Shown here: in pieces, positions 28,334 through 36,888 of the stretch | How the letters are laid out: each line of letters begins with the position of its first letter | Position numbering within the stretch: the stretch's first letter is position 1 | Source of the DNA: Rhodanobacter sp. FDAARGOS 1247 | GTDB taxonomy: Bacteria > Pseudomonadota > Gammaproteobacteria > Xanthomonadales > Rhodanobacteraceae | DNA: 64,000 nt | Assembly: GCF_016889805.1 (NCBI RefSeq) | Contig: NZ_CP069535.1 | Coordinates: 1,240,001 to 1,304,000, forward strand | Reading direction: 5' to 3' | Made by a program: the position numbers and the translations under genes | The notes under the pieces: generated by a model | Seen by the model: the letters and a program-made list of their open reading frames with translations, nothing else | Database searches by the model: none | Told to the model about the DNA's origin: nothing

Positions 28334-30448
28334 TTACCAGATCTTCACCTGCTTGTCGTCGCCGCGCACCATCGCGTCGCCGGGCTTGCACTGGAACGCG
28401 GTGGCGAACGCCGGCATGTTCGACGGCGCGCCGATCGCGCGCAGCGAGGCCGGTGCATGCGGATCGGTGTTCAGGCGCAGCAGCGCCTGCTTCTCGCGGA
28501 TGTTGCCGCGCCACACGCGGGCCCAGTTGAGGAAGAAACGCTGGTCCTCGGTGTAGCCGTCGATCTTCTTGCCCGCTTCCTCCGGGTGCTGCTTCAGGGC
28601 CACCTGCAGCGCGTCGTAGGCCACGTTCAGGCCGCCCAGGTCGGCGATGTTCTCGCCCAGGGTCAGCTTGCCGTTGACGTGCGCGTCCGGCTGGTCCTTG
28701 ATCGGCGTGTAGTCGTTGAACTGCTGCACCAGCTTGGCGGTGCGGGCGTCGAACTTGGCACGGTCGGCCTCGCTCCACCAGTTGACGTTGTTGCCGGCGC
28801 CGTCGAACTGGCTGCCTTCGTCGTCGAAGCCGTGGCTGGCCTCGTGGCCGATCACCGCGCCGATGCCGCCGTAGTTGATCGCGTCGTCGGCCTTGGCATC
28901 GAAGAACGGCGGCTGCAGGATCGCGGCGGGGAAGTTGATCGTGTTGTCGGTCGGGTTGTAGTACGCGTTGACCGTCTGCGGGGTCATGCCCCATTCCTTG
29001 CGGTCGGTCGGCTTGCCGATCTTGGCGATGTCGTACTCGTAGTTGAACTTGCCGGCCGCTTCGAGGTTGGCGTAGTAGTTGTCCGGCACGATCGTGAGGC
29101 CGGTCCAGTCGCGCCACTTGTCCGGGTAGCCGATCTTGGGCAGGAAGGTGTCCCACTTGGCGATCGCCTTGGCCTTGGTCTCGTCGCTCATCCAGTCGAG
29201 GTTCTGGATGCGTGCCTTCAGCGCGTTGCGCACGTTGGTCACCAGCTCCTCGGCGCGGCTCTTCGCTTCGGGGGTGAACTCGGTCTTGACGTACAGCTCG
29301 CCCAGCGCCATGCCCATCGAGCCGTTGACCGCGCCCAGCACCTGCTTCCAGCGCGGCTTCTGCTCCGGCTGGCCGGACAGCGTCTTGCCGTAGAAGGCGA
29401 ACTTGTTGTCGCGGAAATTCTTGCTCAGCGCGTCGGAGGCGTCATCGATGGTGTGGAAGCGCAGGTAGGCCTGCCACTGGCTGACCGGTGCGCTGGCCAG
29501 CAGCTTGTCGAACTCGGCGAAGAACTTCGGCTGCGACAGCGAGAAGCCCTTGTCGATGGTCACGCCCTGGGCCTTGAAGAAGTTCTCCCAGTTGAAGTGC
29601 GGGGTGACCTTGTTCGCTTCGGCGACGCTGACGAAGTGGTACTGGTTTTCCGGTGTGCGCAGTTCCACGGGTGCCAGCGACGCGGCAGCCAGCTTCGTCT
29701 CGAACGCCATCACTTCATCGGCCTGCTTCTTCGCGTCGGCGGCGGACACGCCGGTCAGCTGCAGCGTCTTGGCGATGTAGTCGAGGTAGGCCTTGCGCAG
29801 GTCAGCCTGCTTCGGGTCGGTGTAGTAATCCTTGGTCGGCAGGCCCAGGCCCGCCTGGAAGGTGTAGCCGATCTGGGTTTCGGCGTGCTTGAAGTCGGCG
29901 CCGGAGCCGAACTGGAACACCTGCATGTCACCTTCGGCGAAGCTCTTGTCGAGGTATCCGGCTACGTCCTTGCCGTTCTTCAGCTGGTCGATCGCGGCCA
30001 GCTTCGGCTTGATCGGATCGAAGCCGGCCTTGTCGATGGCGGCCTCGTCCATGCCGGACTTGTACAGGTTGCCGATCTTCTGCTCGATCGAGCCGGCGGC
30101 GGCCTGGTCGGCGCCCTTGGCGGCGTCCTCGACGATCTTGTGCTGGGTGTTCAGGCTGTCCTCGGCCAGCTTGTCGAACGCGCCCCAGCGGGTGCGATCG
30201 GCCGGGATCGGGTTGGCGGCCACCCACTGGCTGTTGACGAAGCCGTTGAAGTCGGCGCAGGCGTTGATCTTCGGATCCAGTTCGCTGACGTCGAAGATGC
30301 TCTTGCCGAGGTCGGCTGCCGCGGTGGTGGCGGCTGCGGCGGGCGCGCTGGTGCTGGCGGCCGGCGCCGACTCCTGCTTGCCGCAGGCGGTCAGGGCAAG
30401 CGCCACGCTGATCGCCAGCGCGATGGGCTTCAGATACTGCTTGGTCAT
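28334..30448 (-). CDS. M13 family zinc metallopeptidase, lipoprotein (copy 2)
   Basis: A 704-residue paralogue of the downstream gene. It has the same lipoprotein signal (MTKQYLKPIALAISVALALTACGK, lipobox LTAC), HEASH zinc site at H535-H539, the same NAYYNPTDNTINFP block, the ENIADLGGLNVAYDAL ligand region and an identical KQVKIW end. The two proteins are highly similar throughout but the linker after the lipobox and many mid-region residues differ, so the duplication is not recent. Both copies look intact and are probably both active, perhaps with different peptide preferences. Confidence 0.94.
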   Translation of the reverse strand: MTKQYLKPIALAISVALALTACGKQESAPAASTSAPAAAATTAAADLGKSIFDVSELDPKINACADFNGFVNSQWVAANPIPADRTRWGAFDKLAEDSLNTQHKIVEDAAKGADQAAAGSIEQKIGNLYKSGMDEAAIDKAGFDPIKPKLAAIDQLKNGKDVAGYLDKSFAEGDMQVFQFGSGADFKHAETQIGYTFQAGLGLPTKDYYTDPKQADLRKAYLDYIAKTLQLTGVSAADAKKQADEVMAFETKLAAASLAPVELRTPENQYHFVSVAEANKVTPHFNWENFFKAQGVTIDKGFSLSQPKFFAEFDKLLASAPVSQWQAYLRFHTIDDASDALSKNFRDNKFAFYGKTLSGQPEQKPRWKQVLGAVNGSMGMALGELYVKTEFTPEAKSRAEELVTNVRNALKARIQNLDWMSDETKAKAIAKWDTFLPKIGYPDKWRDWTGLTIVPDNYYANLEAAGKFNYEYDIAKIGKPTDRKEWGMTPQTVNAYYNPTDNTINFPAAILQPPFFDAKADDAINYGGIGAVIGHEASHGFDDEGSQFDGAGNNVNWWSEADRAKFDARTAKLVQQFNDYTPIKDQPDAHVNGKLTLGENIADLGGLNVAYDALQVALKQHPEEAGKKIDGYTEDQRFFLNWARVWRGNIREKQALLRLNTDPHAPASLRAIGAPSNMPAFATAFQCKPGDAMVRGDDKQVKIW

Positions 30449-30540
30449 GGATATCCCTCTGTATGGATGGATGCCGGCGGTGGCCGGGGAGCTTTCATGA
30501 TCGTGCCTCCGCGTCCCCCCGGCGGCCGTCAAGACCGCCG

Positions 30541-30587
30541 ACGCTAGGCCAAACGTCATGGGCGATACAGTGTCATAGGTCAGGGGT
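30541..30587 (-). promoter_or_regulatory. Conserved upstream module of M13 copy 2
   Basis: The counterpart of the block at 28197-28241, with CCCCTGACCTATGACACTGT and CATGACGTTTGGCCTAGCGT on the minus strand. It begins within the last bases of the M14 peptidase gene (stop at 30580-30582), so the promoter of this M13 gene overlaps the end of the upstream gene. Confidence 0.6.
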
Positions 30588-32394
30588 GGGCAGGGGAAGC
30601 CTGGCCCGGCAGTGCCCTGAGCTGCGCCGGGTCCAGCCGCAGCACCGGGTAGGCGCCCACGTGCTGGTCGGCGTACCAGGGCGAACGCTGGAAAAACCAG
30701 TGCAGCCTGGCGTAACCGTTGGCGGCGAAGGCGGGGTCGTCGTGCAGCTTCTGTTCGAACGAGGCCTTCAGTGCAGGGTCCTTCGCCATCATCTCGCGCG
30801 CCAGTTTTTCCAGCACGCGCGGTTCGCCGTATTCCTTGGCCTCGAAGATCGCATCGAGGTCACCCCACTGCAGCAGCGAATCCGGCGCCTGCGGTTCGAG
30901 CAGGTTGATCGCCACGTTGGCCGCCCGCTGGTTCATCGGCACGATCACCGAACCGGCCGGCAGGGTGGCTTCGCGCGCCACGGGATGCAGCTTGAAGTCG
31001 CGCAGCATCACGTGTCCTTCGAACGACTTGTTCGCCCATTGCGGGTCATCCAGCTGATAGCCCGTCGCGCGGATCGTCATCGGCGCGCTGGTGCGCCGGT
31101 AGACGATGCCGTGCGCGTCGAGCTTGTCGATGATCTGCGTCCATTGCACGGGCACCACGTAGGCCGCCGGCGGCGTCACGGAAATGGCCGGCAGCAGGCC
31201 ATTCCAGTTCGGGATGGTGTACGTCTTCGGCTGGCTCGGGTCGTAGCGGATCCACGGGCTGTTGGAGATGTCGCTCGGGGTCAGCGTGAACGCAAAACCC
31301 TTCAGCGTGTACGGCGTGGATTGCGGATCGGGCCTGAACGTGAGCGGCACCGTGGCGTCCGCGTCGGCGGCGCGGGCGACGGTATCGGCATCGGCCTTCG
31401 CGGTGGCTGCGAGCAGGGCGGCGGGATGGCGGTTGACCTGCTCCAGCATCAGCTCGACCAGGTCGTACACGGCGTGCACGCGGTTCGCATAGGACTTCAA
31501 CATGTGCGTTTCGATCAGCAGCGCCGGCCGGTTCTGCAGCGCCGCGTAGCCGGTGGAAAAGCGCGGTCCCGAACCGAAGTTCACGATGCCCTGGCGTGGA
31601 TCGGTGCCGTCCTTGAACTCCAGGTAGATCGAGGCGAGGTGGCCGCGCTTCTCGTACGCCGGCAGCGCGTGCCTGACGATCGTGTCCTGCTGCCACTGGC
31701 TCACCGCCGGATCGAGCTTGTGCGGGTCCTCGGTGTACCAGGTGAGGTCGTACTGGTAGTCCGCGCCGTCGGTGGTGTGCACGTCGATCAGGAAATCCGG
31801 CAGCCACTGCTGCCACAGCTTCAGCCACGCGCGCATTTCCGGCGCATCGGCCTTGACGTAGTCGCGGTTGAGGTTGAGGTACTGCGACTGGCCGCGAAAG
31901 CCCATGCTGGCCGGGCCGTTCTGGTTGATGCGGTGGTACGGGCTGGAATTCTCGTGGCCATCCACGCTGAACACCGGGATGTAGACCAGCACCAGGTGAT
32001 CGAGCACGTGCGGATACTTCTTCGTGATCGCGATATCGCGCAGCAGCATCAGCCCGGCATCCTTGCCCTCGATCTCGCCCGGGTGGATGCCCGCCTGCAC
32101 CAGCACCACCGGCTTGTGCGCGGCGCGTGCGGCAGCCGGGTCGAACGTGCCGTCGGCGCTGGCGATCACCACCGTCATCGGGCGGCCTTCAGGGGTGCTG
32201 CCGAAGGTTTCCAGATGGATCATCCCCGGCGCCGCCTGCTGTAGCCGCTGCAGGTAGGCCAGCGTGTCGGCGTAGCTCGGCGTAGTGCGGAACTGCGCGG
32301 CTTCCGCCGGCGTGGTCCAGTCAGTGTCGGCGGCATGAGCGCCGCACGCCGCTGCGCCGAGCAGGGCGAAACACAGGAAGTGGCGGAGGTTCAT
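30580..32394 (-). CDS. M14 family zinc carboxypeptidase, exported
   Basis: A 604-residue exported carboxypeptidase-like enzyme. A signal peptide (MNLRHFLCFALLGAAACGAHA) precedes the catalytic domain. The zinc motif HxxE is H104-P-G-E107 in QAGIHPGEIEGKDAG, and the third ligand is likely the His in FLIDVHTTDGADYQYD. YIPVFSVDGHENSSPYHRINQNGP is a typical M14 block. The C-terminal half (about 340-604) is not catalytic and probably forms beta domains. Its ATG overlaps the stop of DUF502 by four bases. With the two M13 genes this makes a run of three envelope metallopeptidases. Confidence 0.92.
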   Translation of the reverse strand: MNLRHFLCFALLGAAACGAHAADTDWTTPAEAAQFRTTPSYADTLAYLQRLQQAAPGMIHLETFGSTPEGRPMTVVIASADGTFDPAAARAAHKPVVLVQAGIHPGEIEGKDAGLMLLRDIAITKKYPHVLDHLVLVYIPVFSVDGHENSSPYHRINQNGPASMGFRGQSQYLNLNRDYVKADAPEMRAWLKLWQQWLPDFLIDVHTTDGADYQYDLTWYTEDPHKLDPAVSQWQQDTIVRHALPAYEKRGHLASIYLEFKDGTDPRQGIVNFGSGPRFSTGYAALQNRPALLIETHMLKSYANRVHAVYDLVELMLEQVNRHPAALLAATAKADADTVARAADADATVPLTFRPDPQSTPYTLKGFAFTLTPSDISNSPWIRYDPSQPKTYTIPNWNGLLPAISVTPPAAYVVPVQWTQIIDKLDAHGIVYRRTSAPMTIRATGYQLDDPQWANKSFEGHVMLRDFKLHPVAREATLPAGSVIVPMNQRAANVAINLLEPQAPDSLLQWGDLDAIFEAKEYGEPRVLEKLAREMMAKDPALKASFEQKLHDDPAFAANGYARLHWFFQRSPWYADQHVGAYPVLRLDPAQLRALPGQASPAHP

Positions 32395-33068
32395 GCGTGC
32401 GGCTCCGGGGTGTCCTGGCGCAACTGGGGTGGCGAGGCCGGCAAGGTGTCGGGCGCCACCGCGCCGCCGGAAATGATGAAGGCCATCGCCTGATCCATGG
32501 TCCAGTCTGTCGGCGTCAGCTCATCCACCGGCACCAGTTCCAGATAGCCGCCGGTGGGGTTGGGCGTGGTCGGAATATAGACAGCCGCCATCTCCCGACC
32601 GCTGCCTTCCTCGATCATCACCCGGGTGACGAAACCCACCACCTTCATGCCGCGACGGGGAAAGTCGATCAGCACCACCCGCTGCATGCCGCTGGGCTTG
32701 TTCTGCAGCACCGCCATCAGCTTCTTGGTGCCGCCGTAGATCGTCTGCACCAGCGGGATGCGTGCCAGCAACCCGTCGAACGCCGTGAGGAAGCGCTGGC
32801 CGATCACCCGGTTCGCAATGAAGCCGAGCAGGTACAGCGCCACCAGGGTGATCACCAGCGCAAGAATGAAATTCAGCCACTCCATGTTCAGCGACTCGGC
32901 GGTGCGCGGAGCCACCAGCGCCAGCGTGCCGAGCAACCCCGCCACCAGCGGCGCGCCGATGCCGGCCAGCATCCCGAGGATGAACTTGAACACCAGCCAG
33001 GTCACCCACAGCGGGATGAAGGTGAGCAGGCCGGTGAGCAGGTAGCGCTTGACGCGAAACGGTCGCAT
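32391..33068 (-). CDS. DUF502 family inner-membrane protein
   Basis: A 225-residue protein that begins MRPFRVKRYLLTGLLTFIPLWVTW, the standard start of DUF502 proteins. Two membrane segments lie near residues 9-35 and 60-85 (FILALVITLVALYLLGFIANRVIGQR), followed by IPLVQTIYGGTKKLMAVLQ, VVLIDFPRRGMKVVGFVT and VYIPTTPNPTGGYLELVPVDELTPTDWTMDQAM, all family hallmarks. Function is unknown. It overlaps the M14 peptidase gene by four bases (ATGA), so the two are translationally coupled. The start ATG at 33068 follows the fit to the family rather than a longer open frame upstream. Confidence 0.88.
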   Translation of the reverse strand: MRPFRVKRYLLTGLLTFIPLWVTWLVFKFILGMLAGIGAPLVAGLLGTLALVAPRTAESLNMEWLNFILALVITLVALYLLGFIANRVIGQRFLTAFDGLLARIPLVQTIYGGTKKLMAVLQNKPSGMQRVVLIDFPRRGMKVVGFVTRVMIEEGSGREMAAVYIPTTPNPTGGYLELVPVDELTPTDWTMDQAMAFIISGGAVAPDTLPASPPQLRQDTPEPHA

Positions 33069-33214
33069 GGGGTGAGGGTCCGGGATGCGGGGGATGCCCG
33101 CATTGTAGGTGGGGGCGAGTCGCCGCGTCGCCGGGGAGCATGGTCGGGCCGTTCCGGCGAAGGCCGGCGTCGCGCTCGCTGTTGGGGGTGACGCTTTTGC
33201 GTGGCCTTGTGCAT

Positions 33215-33567
33215 CAGAGCAAGAGCTTTCGCCCTCCTGCGGAGTGAGAGTCACTTTCCGCCTCTTGCTTCGATGTGCCTAGAAGCAAAAGCTTCAAGTG
33301 CAGAGCGGTCGATCGCCTTCGGCGACCGAGTCACTTTTCTCTTGCGTGGCCAAGAGAAAAGTAACCAAAAGAGAAGGCCACCCCGCTTGGCGCTTGTTGG
33401 GCATCCTGCCCAACAAGTCCGTGAGCCGGGGCCGGGCTTTTCGAACGGGCATCCTGCCCGTGCGAAAAGGCGTTGCCATCCCTGGCAACGCCCGCTGCGC
33501 GGCCTGTCGACCCCGGCTCACCGCCGCACAAGGGACCCCGGTAAAGCAGCGGGCCATCGTGGCCCGC
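33215..33567 (+). repeat. Palindrome-rich intergenic repeat, copy A
   Basis: A non-coding element beginning CAGAGCAAGAGCTTTCG and carrying four hairpins in order: 33393-33417 (CTTGTTGGGC stem, ATCCT loop), about 33438-33468 (TTTTCG plus ACGGGC stem, ATCCT loop), 33469-33492 (GGCGTTGCCA stem, TCCC loop) and 33549-33567 (GCGGGCC stem, ATCGT loop). Copy B lies inverted at 33659-33932. Copy A has an extra stretch of about 80 bases near 33255-33340 bounded by repeats of GAGTCACTTT. The 1.1 kb between DUF502 and the next gene holds these two copies and no credible gene. Confidence 0.88.
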
Positions 33568-33658
33568 ACTCGGTGATGAAGCTGAAAGGCAAAAGCAAAA
33601 AGCCAGAGCAAAAGCTCCGGGTCGCCGCTTTGCTCTTGATCCCGCTCTTCTGAAAAGT

Positions 33659-33932
33659 GCGGGCCACGATGGCCCGCTGCTCTACCCGGGGCCCCTCTGC
33701 AGCGGCGAGGCGGGGTCGACAGGCCGCGCAGCGGGAGCCGACAGGGATGTCGGCTCCTTTTCGCCAGGGCAGGATGCCCTGTCGAAAAGCCCGGCCCCGG
33801 CTCGCGAACCTTGCGGACAGGATGTCCGCAAGGCGCGGAAGCGGGGTGGCCTTTCTCTTGGGTTACTTTCTCTTTGGCCACTCAAAGAGAAAGTGACTCG
33901 CCCTCCGTAGGAGGACGAAAGCTCTTGCTCTG
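33659..33932 (-). repeat. Palindrome-rich intergenic repeat, copy B (inverted)
   Basis: The inverted partner of copy A. Read on the minus strand it starts CAGAGCAAGAGCTTTCG and has the same order of hairpins with the same loops: CCTTGCGGAC with ATCCT (33809-33833), TTTTCG plus CAGGGC with ATCCT, GGAGCCGACA with TCCC (33734-33757) and GCGGGCC with ATCGT (33659-33677). Three of the four stems differ in sequence from copy A yet remain perfect palindromes. The about 90-base spacer between the copies contains GCAAAAGC-type short repeats. Confidence 0.88.
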
Positions 33933-34179
33933 AACGCACCAAGTGCATCGCGCACAAGGTGCACTCCTACAGATACGGAGGATGAAAGCTCATGCTTCAC
34001 CACTTTTGATTCTCCGGAAAACGCACGATACAAGCAGGACCACCGTAGCGAAACGCACCAGACGCCAGCGCGGAATTGCGCATCAACGCCCACCAGCACG
34101 AACGTGCGCCCAGCGCGCGCGATCCATTAGGCTATGCGCCAGCATCACCCAGCCACACTCACACCGCCAAGGAATGCCC

Positions 34180-34476
34180 ATGTCAAACGCTACCCCTCGG
34201 GATCAATCTGTGTTGGCCATCGTCGCTGTCGCCCTGTTCTTTGCTGCGCTGGCCTGCGGTCTACCCCTTGCCGGCATCGCCGGTGTAACGATTGCCCTGG
34301 CGGGCATGGCATGGCGGCGGCAGCCGGCGCATCGCAAGGCCGGCACCGCGCTCGTCTTCGGAGGCTTCGTGCTCGTACTGGTGGCGATGATGTTCAACGT
34401 GGGCTACCAGTTGGGCAAGGACATGGCCCATCGCGACCACATGCGGGAAACGGCCGCGCACATCCGCCTGCCGTGA
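34180..34476 (+). CDS. Small two-helix membrane protein, unknown function
   Basis: A 98-residue protein with hydrophobic helices at about 11-43 (VLAIVAVALFFAALACGLPL and onward) and 56-75 (AGTALVFGGFVLVLVAMMF), ending in a charged tail with several His (KDMAHRDHMRETAAHIRLP). I do not recognise the family. The ATG at 34180 is preferred because AAGGA lies six bases upstream; an ATG two codons earlier is too close to it. It converges with the TDT transporter gene. Confidence 0.65.
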   Translation: MSNATPRDQSVLAIVAVALFFAALACGLPLAGIAGVTIALAGMAWRRQPAHRKAGTALVFGGFVLVLVAMMFNVGYQLGKDMAHRDHMRETAAHIRLP

Positions 34477-34498
34477 GCGTGGTCGCGCGGCGAGGGTG

Positions 34499-35560
34499 TC
34501 ACCGCAACGGATGCCGTCGCCCCTCAACGCGGAAACCGCGATACCCGCGAGCGAAGGCGCCGCCAGCCACGAGTACCCACACCAGCAGGCTGACGTAGAC
34601 GCCGATGGCCGGTATCACGCGCAGGAAATCGAGCTGCAGCGCCCGCGCCAGTTCGTAGGTGCCGACCGTGTACATGCCCAGCGGAAACACGATGTCCCAG
34701 TCATCCGCCTCGTAGCGCAGCGGCACATGGCGCCAGGCGTGGCGCCAGAGCTCCAGCATCACCAGCAGCGGAATCCACCACGTCGCGGTGGCCCAGAAGA
34801 ACACGGTGAAACCTTTCACGAACGGCATCAACTCATGCAGCGGGCTGGTGGCCGGCGTATGCAGCACGAGCAGACTGCCGGCGAGGGTGGTGATCGCCAG
34901 GGCGCCCATGTCGATCCAGTACGGCGGGGTGAATTCGCGGGCGCGCAGCGGAAAGAACACCATGCGGTAGACGACCAGGGTGATGATCAGCAGGTACAGC
35001 GCGCCGCCGAGCAGGTACAGGCACAGCGCGCCGAACAGCCAGCCGGGGCCGGCGGCGGGATCGTTCGCGATCAGCAGGGTCATCAGCACGGCCAGCGCCT
35101 GGGTCGACACCACCGCGACCAGCCAGCCGCCGTTGATGCTGCGGGTGAAGCCGGGCTTGATCCGTGCGGTGATGGCGGCGGCGAAGAACAGGTAAATCAG
35201 TGCTGCCCAGAACAGCGCGCCGAGCAGGGCGAGCGCGCGGGCCAGTGTCGGCAGGTGCACCACCATCAGGCACTGGCTGCCGAACACGCAGGTGGCCGCG
35301 GCCAGGGTGAGGAAGCCGGCGCCGCGGCCCGGGTGCACGAAATCGGCGACCAGTTCGCGGCGGAAGCGGACCAGTCGCACGGCAGTGAGTGCCAGCAGGA
35401 TCAGCCAGGCCAGCAGGTTCGCGCCGAACAGCACCAGCGCCAGTGCGCGCAGGCCGTGCTGGTTGAGGTCGATCGAGACGATGCCGGTGGCCATGACCAG
35501 GGCGAAGCTGCCGGGGCTCAGGTGGCGTGCGCGGGACAACACGAAATCGACAGCCGTCAT
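34499..35560 (-). CDS. TDT-family (TehA-like) tellurite-resistance/C4-dicarboxylate transporter
   Basis: A 353-residue inner-membrane protein with about ten helices. It opens with LSPGSFALVMATGIVSIDL, the conserved first helix of the TDT family (TehA, Mae1, SLAC1), and contains paired helices such as LLAWLILLALTAVRLVRFRRE and VVSTQALAVLMTLLIA. Members are anion or dicarboxylate channels; tellurite resistance was the first phenotype. The substrate here is unknown. The ATG at 35560 follows GGAGGCTGCG. No tehB methyltransferase gene is adjacent. Confidence 0.85.
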   Translation of the reverse strand: MTAVDFVLSRARHLSPGSFALVMATGIVSIDLNQHGLRALALVLFGANLLAWLILLALTAVRLVRFRRELVADFVHPGRGAGFLTLAAATCVFGSQCLMVVHLPTLARALALLGALFWAALIYLFFAAAITARIKPGFTRSINGGWLVAVVSTQALAVLMTLLIANDPAAGPGWLFGALCLYLLGGALYLLIITLVVYRMVFFPLRAREFTPPYWIDMGALAITTLAGSLLVLHTPATSPLHELMPFVKGFTVFFWATATWWIPLLVMLELWRHAWRHVPLRYEADDWDIVFPLGMYTVGTYELARALQLDFLRVIPAIGVYVSLLVWVLVAGGAFARGYRGFRVEGRRHPLR

Positions 35561-35679
35561 CGCAGCCTCCGTGGCGAAGGGGCGGATTCGATGCATAGTG
35601 CGCCTGCCGGGCGGCAACCGCCGTGATTTTTTTCGCGGCCCTGCGAATCATGGGATGAACAAGGGGAAGATCAGCATCC

Positions 35680-36207
35680 ATGACGGCCAGACCACACCAG
35701 CAACGCTTCGAATCGCTGCTGCACGAACATCGCCGGATCGTGTTCAAGGTCGCCGGCCTGTACAGCCGCAGCGCCGCCGACCGCGACGACCTGGTGCAGG
35801 AGATCAGCGCGCAGCTGTGGCGTTCGTTCGGCGGGTATGACGAGGCGCGCGCGAAGTTCTCCACCTGGATGTACCGCATCGCGTTGAACGTGGCGATCTC
35901 GCAAGCGCGGCGCGAGCGCTGGTCGGAATCCGACCGTTTCGAGCCGCTGGAAACGCACCACCTGGAGACGGTCGGCGGAGGCGAGGGCATCGCCGAACCG
36001 GACGAACGGCTGACCGCGCTGTACGCCTTCATCGGCCAGCTCGATCCGCTCAATCGCGCGCTGATCCTGCTGTACCTGGAAGACCGCAACTACACCGAGA
36101 TGGCCGAGATCCTCGGCATCAGCGAAACCAACGTGGCGACCAAGATCAGCCGCATCAAGCAGAAGCTGCGCGGCCAGATGACCGCCGCACAAACCACCGG
36201 AGCATGA
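35680..36207 (+). CDS. ECF-type RNA polymerase sigma factor
   Basis: A 175-residue sigma-70 family factor with only regions 2 and 4. Region 2 includes FKVAGLYSRSAADRDDLVQEISAQLWRSF (about residues 22-50) and the DNA-melting segment FSTWMYRIALNVAISQARRE. Region 4 includes LDPLNRALILLYLEDRNYTEMAEILGISETNVATKISRIKQKL with a helix-turn-helix. It is followed by a membrane-protein gene that overlaps or nearly overlaps its stop, the usual place for an anti-sigma factor. The target promoters are unknown. Confidence 0.93.
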   Translation: MTARPHQQRFESLLHEHRRIVFKVAGLYSRSAADRDDLVQEISAQLWRSFGGYDEARAKFSTWMYRIALNVAISQARRERWSESDRFEPLETHHLETVGGGEGIAEPDERLTALYAFIGQLDPLNRALILLYLEDRNYTEMAEILGISETNVATKISRIKQKLRGQMTAAQTTGA

Positions 36208-36209
36208 CG

Positions 36210-36881
36210 ATGGAACTGGATGACATGAAGCTGGCCTGGCAGGTGCTGGATCGCCGGTTGGCGCAACAGCATTCGCTGAACCTGCAGCTGTTTCGGGACG
36301 GCAAACTGGAGCATGTGCGCCGGCGCCTGCGACCGCTGGCGTGGACCTTTGCCCTGCAGATACCGCTGGGTATCGCGATGATGCTGTGGGGCATCAGCTT
36401 CTGGTCGACCCACCTGGGCGATACCGGCTCGATGGCGTGCGGGATCGTCATGCAGGTCTTCGGCACCCTGTCGGTGTTCTTCCCGGCGCGGGCGCTCGCG
36501 CTGGTGCAGGCGATCGACTATGCCTCGCCGGTGCTGGAAATCCAGCGGCGTATCGCCGATCTCCGCGCATGGCGGGTCAAGGTGGAGGCGCCGGTCTTTG
36601 CGGTCATCGGCTGCGTGATCTGGATTCCCGCCTTGATGATGCTTGCGCAATACGAAGGCGACCGCGTCGGGGTGAGCCTGTGGGACCACCTCCGTCCGGG
36701 GACGGCGAGCTGGCTGGTGCTGTCCGCGGTCGTCCCGTTGGCCGCGGTGGGCCTGGCCTGCCTCGTGCTGCGCCGGATGGGCCGACTGCCATGGCTTGCG
36801 AACCGCCTGGCCGGCGCAGCCGTGCAGCGCGCCGAGGCCGAACTCGAAGCGGTGATGCGCTTCGAGCGGGAGAACGGCTGA
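36210..36881 (+). CDS. Membrane protein coupled to the ECF sigma factor gene
   Basis: A 223-residue protein with a cytoplasmic N-terminus (MELDDMKLAWQVLDRRLAQQHSLN), four likely membrane helices (LAWTFALQIPLGIAMMLWGISFW, MACGIVMQVFGTLSVFFPARAL, VFAVIGCVIWIPALMMLAQY, ASWLVLSAVVPLAAVGLACLV) and a charged C-terminal helix. I favour the ATG at 36210, which has GGAG seven bases upstream; the ATG at 36204 would give a four-base overlap with the sigma gene. By position it could regulate the sigma factor, but it has no zinc-finger or RseA-like anti-sigma motif, so that role is a guess. Confidence 0.75.
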   Translation: MELDDMKLAWQVLDRRLAQQHSLNLQLFRDGKLEHVRRRLRPLAWTFALQIPLGIAMMLWGISFWSTHLGDTGSMACGIVMQVFGTLSVFFPARALALVQAIDYASPVLEIQRRIADLRAWRVKVEAPVFAVIGCVIWIPALMMLAQYEGDRVGVSLWDHLRPGTASWLVLSAVVPLAAVGLACLVLRRMGRLPWLANRLAGAAVQRAEAELEAVMRFERENG

Positions 36882-36888
36882 GCCCGGG

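Noticed and set aside
28085..30547. A 2.5 kb plus-strand frame opposite the second M13 gene
   Set aside because: The frame is Val/Gly/Arg-rich and matches a similar frame opposite the first M13 gene only because the coding strands are paralogous.
33294..33957. Several overlapping small open frames in the palindromic repeat
   Set aside because: They run through hairpin arms and mirror each other in both orientations; the covarying stems indicate structural, not coding, constraint.
34499..35560. A complete tehAB tellurite operon
   Set aside because: Only the TehA-like transporter is present; no TehB methyltransferase is adjacent, so a tellurite-specific role is not supported.
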